The position numbers and the translations under genes were made by a program. A stretch of DNA of 12,060 bases from Candidatus Heimdallarchaeota archaeon (lineage in GTDB: Archaea > Asgardarchaeota > Heimdallarchaeia > JABLTI01): the NCBI GenBank assembly GCA_023128635.1, contig JAGMDP010000189.1, positions 1 through 12,060 of the forward strand, in the 5' to 3' direction. Positions 5,873-12,060 of the stretch are shown one piece after another. The notes below the pieces were generated by a model. It made no database searches and had not been told where the DNA came from. It saw only the letters and a program-made list of their open reading frames with translations. How positions within the stretch are numbered: position 1 is the first letter of the stretch; the number at the start of each line of letters is the position of its first letter.

Positions 5873-8872
5873 ATGTTCTTCGAAAATGAACTGAGGATTT
5901 GTAGCTCTGCTGAGAGGAGAAGGGTAACCGAGTTGGAGACCACAGAAAATATGAGTCGAAAGCAAGAGGTTAGGTTCCTACTGACTGACCTTGATTACAA
6001 GATGCCAGAAGAAGAAGGTCAGCTACCCACCATTAGGTTATTTGGGAAAACTGAGGATACACAAGTTCTTGTGAAAATTCGTGATTTTGTTCCGTATTTA
6101 TACGTTAAGAAGAACAAAGACATTGAATTTATTATCCAAAACGATCCAATTATTAGTCGCTGGCAAATAGGGATAGAAGAGGTTACTTTACGACGGTACT
6201 TTTGGGCAGGTGAGAGACAAAAAGTCATCAAACTTTATGGACTCGACCCTAGAAAGATTTTTGACATTAGTAATGAACTGCAAAAACTGGGTCTCGAGAC
6301 TTTTGAAACAGATATTCCGTATCTCAAAAGATTTCTGCTAGATAATAGCATCAAATGTTTGAACGTCCTTGCAGTGAAAGCTACTAAAAGCGAGCGAAAA
6401 GAAAATGAGCTGCATCTCGAGGCTAGTTTTAGGGATATTCAGACTGTCTCTGATTCAGAAATCACCACCCCCGTGTTATTTTATCCATTGAAGACCATGG
6501 CTATTAATGTGAAAATTGCTCGAGAGGATGAGACGGTTCAAGAATTATTGCAAAAAAAGAATCGCCCAATCTTGGCCATCAGTGCGATGTGGGGAGAAGA
6601 TACTAAGCCTGAAAATGGTAAATTATTCATCTTACAAGAAAATTCGGAAGAAGAAGAAAAAAGAGTGTTAATGGACTTCATCAAGTATCTCCAAAAGATA
6701 CAACCAGATATCCTCTGCACCTTTCAAGGAGATTCATTTGATCTACCCTATCTCATCCATCGAATGAGTGTCCTAGGCATCCCGACTCACTTATTATCTA
6801 TGTTCAGAGATGAACCGAGTTATTATTCCGGGCGATTGCTTTCGTATAGGATGAAGGGAAGGATGATTTTTGATTTAGCACTAAGAACCTGGGGCATCCA
6901 TCCTCCTTCTGGTAAGAAGGGAATATATGATGTGTCTGGAGAAGTCCTAGGTAGAGGAAAATTTGGGATGAAAAGAGAGGAAAACGACGATAATTTTGCC
7001 GAGTATTCTGCAGGATTAGGAGAAGCTAATGCTGATAGAGTTTTTTGGACCCTCTGGAAAGAGTGGATTGTCAAAGGAAAAAAAGAAAGCTTAAGCCTTT
7101 TAGCAAAACGTTGTTTTTATGATTGTAAACTGATTTATGACCTGTATTGGAATCTTGGGATGACCGGGTGGATAGAAACCCTTCGAGTAACTGGTTTTCC
7201 AACAGCGGAAGCCAATAGTTGCACTGAAAGACTCAACGGAGAATTTGAGTTAATGCGGTACATGCGTCGAAAAGGAATTCTCATCCCGAAACGGCCTGAC
7301 GCAAAACAAGTAGAGAAGAATAGGATTTTGCGGGAAACTCATCCTCACGAAGGCGGAACAGTGCTTTATCCAAAAGGCTCGCTTCACACAGGAGTTCTCA
7401 TTGCAGATTTCCGTTCAATGTATCCAAGTGTGATGATTGCTCACAATGTTGGAGGAGAAACATTACGACAATGGATTGAAGCAAGTGATTACGGCGACCC
7501 AAAGAAGCTTTTCGACAAGCAATCGCGATCCTGCCTTTCGATTATGGAAGAGACATTGATTAGTAAGAGAATTAACAAGAAAAACGAAATAAAACGACTC
7601 TCGAAACTGCTAGAAGAAACAACGGATCAAGAAGAACGAAGCAAAATACGAGGAACAACAATTATGCTCGAGAGAGAGCAGAACTCAATGAAAATAGTAG
7701 CCAATTCGATGTATGGAGCCCATTTCTACATTCGGAGTCGCTTCTACACTCAGACATTAGCATCTGCTATTGCAGACAGTGCGAGGACTTATCTTCTGGG
7801 CATTGAAGAAGGTCTTGAAAAGGTCTCGAGAACGGTCACTCCTTGCGAATTAATTTATGGGGATACGGATTCTACTTTCATCAAAATCTTAGATGAGAGT
7901 ATCTTCACAGAAATTTATGCTGAAACCAACCTTGAGAACAGAGAGAAACTCATAGGCAAATTAATGCGGTGCGTTAATGCGATCCTAAAGGAGATTAACG
8001 ACAAGCTTCCAAATCCTCTTGAGTTAAAATTTGAGGATATTGCTTATCGAGTTATCTTCAAGCCTGATAGAAAGAAAGCTTATAGCTACATTAGTTTACT
8101 CACGGAAGATTTCAAAGTGAAGGGATTCGAGGCCGTTCGTTCTGATTGGTCCCCTCTTGCCAGAACGGCTCAAAGAAAAGTCTTGGATATTCTGCTAAGT
8201 CACCCCAAAAACTCGAGAGAAAATGAAACCGAATTTCAAACTGCAAGACGCTTTCTCATGGCTCTTGGCACTAAGGTTCTGCAAATGTCTACTGAGGAAC
8301 TACTTCCTAAGGTTGTTATTCTCTCACCAATTCGTCGTCATCCGAAAGATTACAAAGCGAAAGCACCCGCTGTGCAAGCCTTTGTGAACTATGCTCCTCG
8401 AGAGAACTTACAAGTCGACAAAGAATGGATGGATTATGACAAATTCCCCTGGGTAATTGTTGCTGGAAAGGGGTCAGTATATGATCGTGCGAGACATCCG
8501 AAATACGTTGATGATATCGATCGAGACCACTACGTGACAGAAATGCTTCGTTGCTGTGAGGACCTTGGGGTGAGAGTTTCCTTGAAGGAAGTTAAAGGAG
8601 CGCTCCCTGGTCGACTCGATGACTTATTTGCCAGTGTAAATGAAGAGGTAGTGGTAAAAGAAGAAGAAATTATTCAAATCGAGCAAGAGGAAATACTAAC
8701 AACTGTTGGAAATTCTGCTATCATAGAAATCATTAAACCCATTCAAAGTGGAGAGTTAGAATGGCGAAAGAAAAAGAAAGGTATTAAGAGAAATGTGAAA
8801 AGGCAAAGAGCAGCAGGACAAGCTGCTTTGACGTTATTCGCTAATTCTGATGAGGCAACTACTCCTGAGTAA
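5873..8872 (+). CDS. polB: Family-B DNA polymerase with intact polymerase but apparently inactivated exonuclease site
   Basis: Template-directed DNA polymerase of 999 residues; Pyrococcus-type enzymes have about 775. The N-terminal domain (about 33-170) includes FVPYLYV, matching the Pro-Tyr of the archaeal uracil-sensing pocket. Motif A is DFRSMYPSV (512-520; Tyr517 steric gate), motif B KIVANSMYG (607-615) and motif C YGDTDS (662-667; D664, D666). The thumb has KGFEAVRSDWS and RHPKDYK. The exonuclease domain is degenerate: the Exo I stretch that normally reads FDIE is INVK (N212, K214), Exo II has Q285 for Asn but keeps D290, and Exo III keeps D417 with R413 for Tyr. Spacing between motifs is near normal. 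Proofreading is therefore predicted lost. A ~95-residue charged C-terminal extension ends in QAALTLF, a PIP-box-like motif. The first 26 residues look non-conserved; ATG 5951 (GGAG 12 nt upstream) may be the true start. Its 3' end overlaps the convergent hydrolase gene by 14 bp. Confidence 0.93.
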   Translation: MFFENELRICSSAERRRVTELETTENMSRKQEVRFLLTDLDYKMPEEEGQLPTIRLFGKTEDTQVLVKIRDFVPYLYVKKNKDIEFIIQNDPIISRWQIGIEEVTLRRYFWAGERQKVIKLYGLDPRKIFDISNELQKLGLETFETDIPYLKRFLLDNSIKCLNVLAVKATKSERKENELHLEASFRDIQTVSDSEITTPVLFYPLKTMAINVKIAREDETVQELLQKKNRPILAISAMWGEDTKPENGKLFILQENSEEEEKRVLMDFIKYLQKIQPDILCTFQGDSFDLPYLIHRMSVLGIPTHLLSMFRDEPSYYSGRLLSYRMKGRMIFDLALRTWGIHPPSGKKGIYDVSGEVLGRGKFGMKREENDDNFAEYSAGLGEANADRVFWTLWKEWIVKGKKESLSLLAKRCFYDCKLIYDLYWNLGMTGWIETLRVTGFPTAEANSCTERLNGEFELMRYMRRKGILIPKRPDAKQVEKNRILRETHPHEGGTVLYPKGSLHTGVLIADFRSMYPSVMIAHNVGGETLRQWIEASDYGDPKKLFDKQSRSCLSIMEETLISKRINKKNEIKRLSKLLEETTDQEERSKIRGTTIMLEREQNSMKIVANSMYGAHFYIRSRFYTQTLASAIADSARTYLLGIEEGLEKVSRTVTPCELIYGDTDSTFIKILDESIFTEIYAETNLENREKLIGKLMRCVNAILKEINDKLPNPLELKFEDIAYRVIFKPDRKKAYSYISLLTEDFKVKGFEAVRSDWSPLARTAQRKVLDILLSHPKNSRENETEFQTARRFLMALGTKVLQMSTEELLPKVVILSPIRRHPKDYKAKAPAVQAFVNYAPRENLQVDKEWMDYDKFPWVIVAGKGSVYDRARHPKYVDDIDRDHYVTEMLRCCEDLGVRVSLKEVKGALPGRLDDLFASVNEEVVVKEEEIIQIEQEEILTTVGNSAIIEIIKPIQSGELEWRKKKKGIKRNVKRQRAAGQAALTLFANSDEATTPE

Positions 8873-9752
8873 GTTCGCTTTCAAGTTTTGGTCCTTTCCC
8901 AGACAATTCCAGCATGAATTTTCCAGTAAGCTCCACCAGTGGAGTGTCGTGTGCTGCTTTGTTTGTACCCAAATCAATAAAAGAACAATTTTCAAGTGCA
9001 TTAGCAACTCTATGTACGAAATCACTTTCATGGACTGTGTCTAAGGTAGCACCAATTAATATTAACCGGTCTTTTATCTTTGGCAAATTATCCCAACCAT
9101 TGTAATGAGCGATACTTAGAATATTTTTCCTCATTTTTCTAGGATCCGCTTCTGTTATGGATCGTTTATATTGTGCAGATTGCTCTGGCTCATTCTTCTT
9201 ATCAACTCGGACATCTCCGAGAAGCCATCTTATGAGGGGCTTAAGCATTTGAATAACAAATGGCGGAAAAATACGTAAAATAATGAGTGCATATCTTGGG
9301 AAATGGAACTCTACTCCAGGACTAATTAAGATAGAACCAAGTGGAGTCATTGTTTTTTGCGCATGATTCTCGAGAACACCAGAACCAGCCAGTGAACTTG
9401 AAATCGTAATATATTTTTTCTTATCTAAGCCCAATGCTTTCTCTATATCAGCTAAATCCATGGCATGACGAGGAATATCAAATTTAGCTTTCTTCACTAA
9501 CTTACTAGTGATTTTCTCTCTTGATTCAACATAGTAGACTGGATAATTTTCGTTAAGTGCTTGAACAACTGGTTCCCAACGAGGGAAAATGCTAAACATC
9601 CCTGGGATGAAGAAAACAGCAACATCCTCTCGAGGGGTTTTAACATCTGGAAAGGAGAGAACTCTTAGTTCACTTCCATCTGACACTGTAATCATTTGTT
9701 CTTTTGCACTTTCTTCAAAAGGAGTTTTTTGATATTTTTTCTTCTTTGCCAT
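8859..9752 (-). CDS. Alpha/beta-hydrolase fold protein
   Basis: A 297-residue soluble protein with an alpha/beta-hydrolase layout. AVFFIPGMF supplies the oxyanion-hole region (about 45-53). ITISSSLAG (115-123) is the nucleophile elbow, with Ser120 in an S-S-S-L-A context in place of G-x-S-x-G. LIGATLDTVHE places the acid at Asp238, and KAAHDTP gives His268. The central region (about 150-185) is hydrophobic and aromatic and probably forms a lid that handles a lipid-like or hydrophobic ester, or associates with membrane. ATG 9752 is preferred to an in-frame GTG at 9764, because GTGAG at 9764-9760 then serves as a Shine-Dalgarno-like element 7 nt upstream. The gene has its own TATA box about 54 nt upstream. 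It lies downstream of the ABC operon on the same strand. The specific reaction (esterase, thioesterase or lipase) cannot be told. Confidence 0.8.
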   Translation of the reverse strand: MAKKKKYQKTPFEESAKEQMITVSDGSELRVLSFPDVKTPREDVAVFFIPGMFSIFPRWEPVVQALNENYPVYYVESREKITSKLVKKAKFDIPRHAMDLADIEKALGLDKKKYITISSSLAGSGVLENHAQKTMTPLGSILISPGVEFHFPRYALIILRIFPPFVIQMLKPLIRWLLGDVRVDKKNEPEQSAQYKRSITEADPRKMRKNILSIAHYNGWDNLPKIKDRLILIGATLDTVHESDFVHRVANALENCSFIDLGTNKAAHDTPLVELTGKFMLELSGKGPKLESELTQE

Positions 9753-9802
9753 CGATATTCTCACTACTTGAATTCAATACTTTGGTGCAGACATTATCGC
9801 CT

Positions 9803-9810
9803 ATTTTATA
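9803..9810 (-). promoter_or_regulatory. TATA box of the hydrolase gene
   Basis: The minus strand reads CTATAAAATAGG here, with TATAAAAT at 9810-9803, the best archaeal TATA match in the window. With the usual 25-27 nt to the start site, transcription should begin near 9780 and give a leader of about 27 nt before ATG 9752. It shows the hydrolase can be expressed independently of the upstream ABC operon. Confidence 0.6.
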
Positions 9811-9835
9811 GACTTATTTGGAAATGGTGTTTAAA

Positions 9836-10870
9836 TCACTTCCTCTTATTTCTTCGTTTTGCTTGTTTTGCTTGTTCCGCTTGTTTTACCTTCTTCCTTT
9901 CTTCTACCAATTTTTCTTCCTGTTCTTTTTCATGTTTCGCTAACCACATCAAAGTAATGTCTTCAATAGAGATTCCTGAAGTTTTGAAATCAATGAATTT
10001 TCCCCAATCTATTATCTTATTATGGATATCAACCGCTTCAGCACGAGTTCCTGCGAAAAACCTACACATCCCACCGATCATTTCATATCTAGGCCAAATA
10101 CTCTCTGCTTCCTTTTCTGACATTTGATCCTTTGGAATAACCATGATATCGTACATATAATTGAATTCATTCTGTAGTTTTGTTACATCAACCATTCCTT
10201 GGACAGTGCCACCTAAAGAAATCAGTAGGATTTTGTCACACAGCTGATCCACAACATCAGGTGAGTGATCAACTAAAACCAATGTTCGTTCTTTGCCTTG
10301 CTTCTCAAGAAAATCAAGAACAACCTGTTTTCTCCTAAAATCAATGCCACTTGTTGGTTCATCAGCAAAAAGAATTGCAGGATTTTTTTGAAGTCCAACA
10401 CACAATCTGGTTATTGCTTTTTGCCCTTCACTAAATGTTTCGAGTTTTGTATTCCATAAGTGATCAAGTTGTAATTCCTCTATGAAATCCTTAGCAAGTG
10501 CCATATCACCATTTGTTACTTTTACAAAGAAATCCAAAGTTTGTTTTAAAGTTAGTTTCTTTTGAAAATCCATAGCTGGAGATACAAAACTAATATGCTT
10601 TCTTACTTCTTTCATTTCTGAAACAAGATCATAGCCACAAATTTGTGCATCGCCACCATCAGGTGAATAAATCGTTGAAAGTGTTTTTAAGAGAGTGGTT
10701 TTCCCAGAACCATTAGGACCGAGTAAGGCCAGAGATAATCCCTTTGGCAAGTCAAATGTAATACCATCGAGTACCCTTTTTTTTGCAAAAGGTTCTTTAT
10801 TTCTTGTGAAAAGTCCACCCATTGGGAATTCCTTAATCAAACCATCTGATTGTATTATTTGATCCACCAT
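9836..10870 (-). CDS. ABC transporter ATP-binding protein (ABC-2 exporter type)
   Basis: The 344-residue ATPase drives the ABC-2 permease encoded just upstream in the operon. Visible motifs are Walker A GPNGSGKT (51-58), signature FSEGQ (146-150, a variant of LSGGQ), Walker B ILFADE (166-171), D-loop SGID (174-177) and switch His202 in LVDHSP. Where the Q-loop glutamine is expected (VPQ in relatives), the protein reads FVSPAM, so the usual Gln seems missing. Residues about 230-312 form a C-terminal domain ending GISIEDITLMW, like the SLEDVFL end of DrrA-type exporters. They are followed by a highly charged tail (312-344) containing a (K/E)QA tripeptide repeat. The ATG is supported by AGGTGA (10883-10878), which overlaps the permease stop codon, implying translational coupling. 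Cargo is unknown; lipid, drug or polysaccharide precursors are typical of the family. Confidence 0.93.
   Translation of the reverse strand: MVDQIIQSDGLIKEFPMGGLFTRNKEPFAKKRVLDGITFDLPKGLSLALLGPNGSGKTTLLKTLSTIYSPDGGDAQICGYDLVSEMKEVRKHISFVSPAMDFQKKLTLKQTLDFFVKVTNGDMALAKDFIEELQLDHLWNTKLETFSEGQKAITRLCVGLQKNPAILFADEPTSGIDFRRKQVVLDFLEKQGKERTLVLVDHSPDVVDQLCDKILLISLGGTVQGMVDVTKLQNEFNYMYDIMVIPKDQMSEKEAESIWPRYEMIGGMCRFFAGTRAEAVDIHNKIIDWGKFIDFKTSGISIEDITLMWLAKHEKEQEEKLVEERKKVKQAEQAKQAKRRNKRK
9861..9887 (-). repeat. 9 bp tandem repeat in the ABC ATPase tail
   Basis: Three abutting copies of GCTTGTTTT on the plus strand (9861-9869, 9870-9878 with two changes, 9879-9887) encode KQA-EQA-KQA near the C-terminus of the ATPase. 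Being in frame, slippage would change tail length without breaking the gene. Confidence 0.75.
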
Positions 10871-10877
10871 TCTTGAT

Positions 10878-10883
10878 TCACCT
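10878..10883 (-). promoter_or_regulatory. Shine-Dalgarno site of the ABC ATPase, overlapping the permease stop
   Basis: AGGTGA on the minus strand lies 7 nt before ATG 10870 and shares two bases with the permease TAG stop (10884-10882). It is the strongest Shine-Dalgarno match in the window and suggests that ribosomes finishing the permease re-initiate on the ATPase. Confidence 0.65.
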
Positions 10884-11811
10884 AGTAAAATTCTATTGTA
10901 CCTCTCTTTCTAGCGATTTTTGTCATCCATTTCACGAAGAAGTAGGACCCTATGAGGAAGACTACACATACTGCTACATTAATCAGAATAACAATGCCAT
11001 AAGATAGTCCCGCAAAAGATCCTCCGCCTTCAATTAGTGCCATATCTGGAAATCTTGCAGCAGTATTGTGTTCTATCAAATACTTCCGAAAAGCAAATTG
11101 TCCTGAAACGACTGGAGAACAAATAAAAACTACTGGAATCCACCACGCACCCATGCCTGAAAATGTTTCAACCATAAAGAAATAACCACCAGCAATACGA
11201 ACTAAATACAGCATGATTCGTACAATTGTTGTGGTTTGTTTAACGAGTAAGGTTATTGAGCCCATAAAGAAACTAATGCTCATCATAAAAATATAGCTCA
11301 GCAAAATCAAAGGAACTAACATAAAAAATTCAGAAGCAGTATGTGGGAGTAAATTCACATCACCATTTTTCACGAGTGCAAAAGTAGGTATTGTAGTGAT
11401 TAGAAATATAACAAAAAATTTCATACTAGAGGAGATATATCTACCTACCATAATACTGAATGTGTTAACATTATTTGTGATAAGGTAGCCCATTGTACCT
11501 CGTGCACACTCTTCTCTTAAACAGAAAGAGGTTTCTTCATAGTTTCCAGTAAACATTGTCCAGAAAGCAGATGAAGATAACAAGAAAAGTGAAAACGAAT
11601 AATTGGGAGCAAAAGCACCTGTTCCTTGTCCAACAGATAAACCAAGAAAACCATAAGCAACAAGATTGGTAATCGTCCATATTAGTTGAATAACAATATC
11701 AGATTTATATTGCCAGTCAGTTATCAGACTTCTTTTCACACCAGCTAAGGTAACATCATACATAGATGATAATGTTTTTTTTGCTTTCGTATCTCCTTTG
11801 AAAACACTCAT
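10882..11811 (-). CDS. ABC-2 type transporter permease
   Basis: A 309-residue integral membrane protein forming the transmembrane part of an ABC-2 exporter with the ATPase encoded 11 bp downstream. Six hydrophobic segments are visible: IVIQLIWTITNLVAYGFLG, FSLFLLSSSAFWTMF, FFVIFLITTIPTFALV, a long one around FFMLVPLILLSYIFMMSISFF, one covering YFFMVETF to WWIPVVFICSPVV, and the last from IVILINVAVCVVFLIG to SYFFVKW. The N-terminus is a short cytosolic stretch before TM1, as in DrrB/NodJ-like proteins. ELIKE-type family signatures are not obvious. ATG 11811 is chosen with GTGAT 4 nt upstream; an in-frame GTG at 11820 with AGGT 5 nt before it is possible and adds three residues. It is the first gene of the operon. 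Cargo cannot be inferred. Confidence 0.88.
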   Translation of the reverse strand: MSVFKGDTKAKKTLSSMYDVTLAGVKRSLITDWQYKSDIVIQLIWTITNLVAYGFLGLSVGQGTGAFAPNYSFSLFLLSSSAFWTMFTGNYEETSFCLREECARGTMGYLITNNVNTFSIMVGRYISSSMKFFVIFLITTIPTFALVKNGDVNLLPHTASEFFMLVPLILLSYIFMMSISFFMGSITLLVKQTTTIVRIMLYLVRIAGGYFFMVETFSGMGAWWIPVVFICSPVVSGQFAFRKYLIEHNTAARFPDMALIEGGGSFAGLSYGIVILINVAVCVVFLIGSYFFVKWMTKIARKRGTIEFY

Positions 11812-11830
11812 GTAAATCACATAGTACCTT

Positions 11831-11880
11831 TATTTATGAAATTCACTTGTCAATGTGAACTACTCTAACAAATAAGGTAA
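11831..11880 (-). promoter_or_regulatory. Candidate promoter/operator of the ABC operon
   Basis: A near-palindrome TTCACTTG-T-CAATGTGAA (11842-11859; half-sites TTCAC and GTGAA perfect, one extra base in the right arm) lies about 31 nt upstream of the permease ATG. A TATA-like CATAAATA (about 11831-11838, minus strand) sits between it and the gene, and an AT-rich TTATTTGTTAG (about 11865-11875) lies on the other side. The palindrome could be a repressor site. Which AT-rich box is used is unclear. Confidence 0.4.
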
Positions 11881-11886
11881 TAGAGG

Positions 11887-11910
11887 AAAAAAGGTTTGTG
11901 GAAAAAAAAA
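11887..11910 (-). terminator. Double oligo-T end of the right-edge gene
   Basis: On the minus strand, nine T (11910-11902) and then six T (11892-11887) begin about 19 nt after the TAG stop of the right-edge gene. This is a good archaeal termination signal and separates that gene from the ABC operon. Confidence 0.55.
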
Positions 11911-11928
11911 GATAGAGATTAGAGTGCC

Positions 11929-12060
11929 CTACCACTCATCATCATAATCTGAAGAATCCCATTCTCCATCATCAGACGATGCTTTAAAAGCTTCTTCTTC
12001 ATCATCTAACCAAAGCTCTTCATCTGATACCATTTCAATGGATTTGGTTTTCTTTTTCTT
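11929..12060 (-). CDS. C-terminal end of an unrecognised protein with an acidic tail, 5' end beyond the right edge
   Basis: The minus strand is open from the window edge to TAG at 11931-11929, giving 43 visible residues. The stretch begins KKKKTKSIEMV and then turns strongly acidic (ELWLDDEEEAF, SSDDGEWDSSDYDDEW) with Trp residues spaced among Asp/Glu/Ser, ending exactly in DDEW. That composition suggests a disordered tail which may bind a basic partner, nucleic-acid-binding protein or ribosome component. Codon structure and the T-rich transcription end just downstream support a real gene. The family cannot be told from this fragment. Confidence 0.65.
   Translation of the reverse strand, partial: KKKKTKSIEMVSDEELWLDDEEEAFKASSDDGEWDSSDYDDEW

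Noticed and set aside
7406..7873. Classification as the catalytically dead archaeal PolB2 type
   Set aside because: D512 in motif A and D664/D666 in motif C, together with motif B K607, are all present, so the polymerase site looks functional.
5873..8872. An intein or frameshift as the reason for the large PolB size
   Set aside because: Motifs A, B and C are uninterrupted with near-normal spacing. The extra length is an N-terminal stretch, a modest insertion between Exo II and Exo III, and the C-terminal extension; no splicing motifs are visible.
9696..10127. A 143-residue plus-strand open frame rich in Cys and Phe
   Set aside because: It is the mirror of the Lys/Glu-rich ABC ATPase tail and the hydrolase N-terminus; its composition follows from the antisense strand.
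1..12060. CRISPR arrays, insertion sequences, tRNA or rRNA genes
   Set aside because: No regularly spaced repeats, transposase-like proteins, terminal inverted repeats or cloverleaf-like sequences were seen. Intergenic regions are all shorter than about 120 bp.

Overview
The window is AT-rich (roughly two-thirds A+T by eye) and reads as archaeal. It carries an archaeal/eukaryotic-type family-B DNA polymerase, a textbook TATA box about 54 nt upstream of a start codon, oligo-T gene ends, and Shine-Dalgarno-like GGTGAT/GTTGAT elements a few bases before several starts. Low GC, the extended PolB and the PaaK-like proteins would fit an Asgard or related archaeon. The lineage is an inference and cannot be fixed from this sequence alone.

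Layout. Positions 1-1238 (minus) hold most of a major facilitator transporter whose C-terminus lies off the left edge. Next is a divergent pair of PaaK-like adenylate-forming enzymes (1354-2811 minus; 2923-4296 plus) sharing a ~110 bp promoter region. A membrane-anchored M23/LytM-like protein (4305-4928 plus) follows the plus-strand enzyme closely. Then come a SRAP-domain protein (5018-5752 plus, YedK/HMCES family) and a 999-residue PolB (5873-8872 plus). PolB converges on, and overlaps by 14 bp, an alpha/beta hydrolase (8859-9752 minus) that has its own promoter. Upstream of that on the minus strand is a two-gene ABC-2 exporter operon (permease 10882-11811, ATPase 9836-10870) with translational coupling. 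The right edge holds the acidic C-terminal end of another minus-strand gene (11929 to the edge). No intergenic gap exceeds 300 bp, and I see no RNA gene, CRISPR array or insertion sequence.

Most notable is the PolB. Its polymerase motifs A, B and C are intact, but aligned by eye its 3'-5' exonuclease site is broken: both Exo I acids are replaced (N212 and K214), the Exo II Asn is Gln, and the Exo III Tyr is Arg. It lies directly downstream of an intact SRAP abasic-site-crosslinking protein. Together they suggest a lesion-handling pair of a proofreading-deficient polymerase and an AP-site shield, reminiscent of the links between SRAP proteins and mutagenic polymerases in bacteria. Their joint role is a hypothesis. 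The left half (transporter, two adenylating enzymes, secreted M23-like protein) could be a small-molecule activation/transport neighbourhood, but no substrate can be named.
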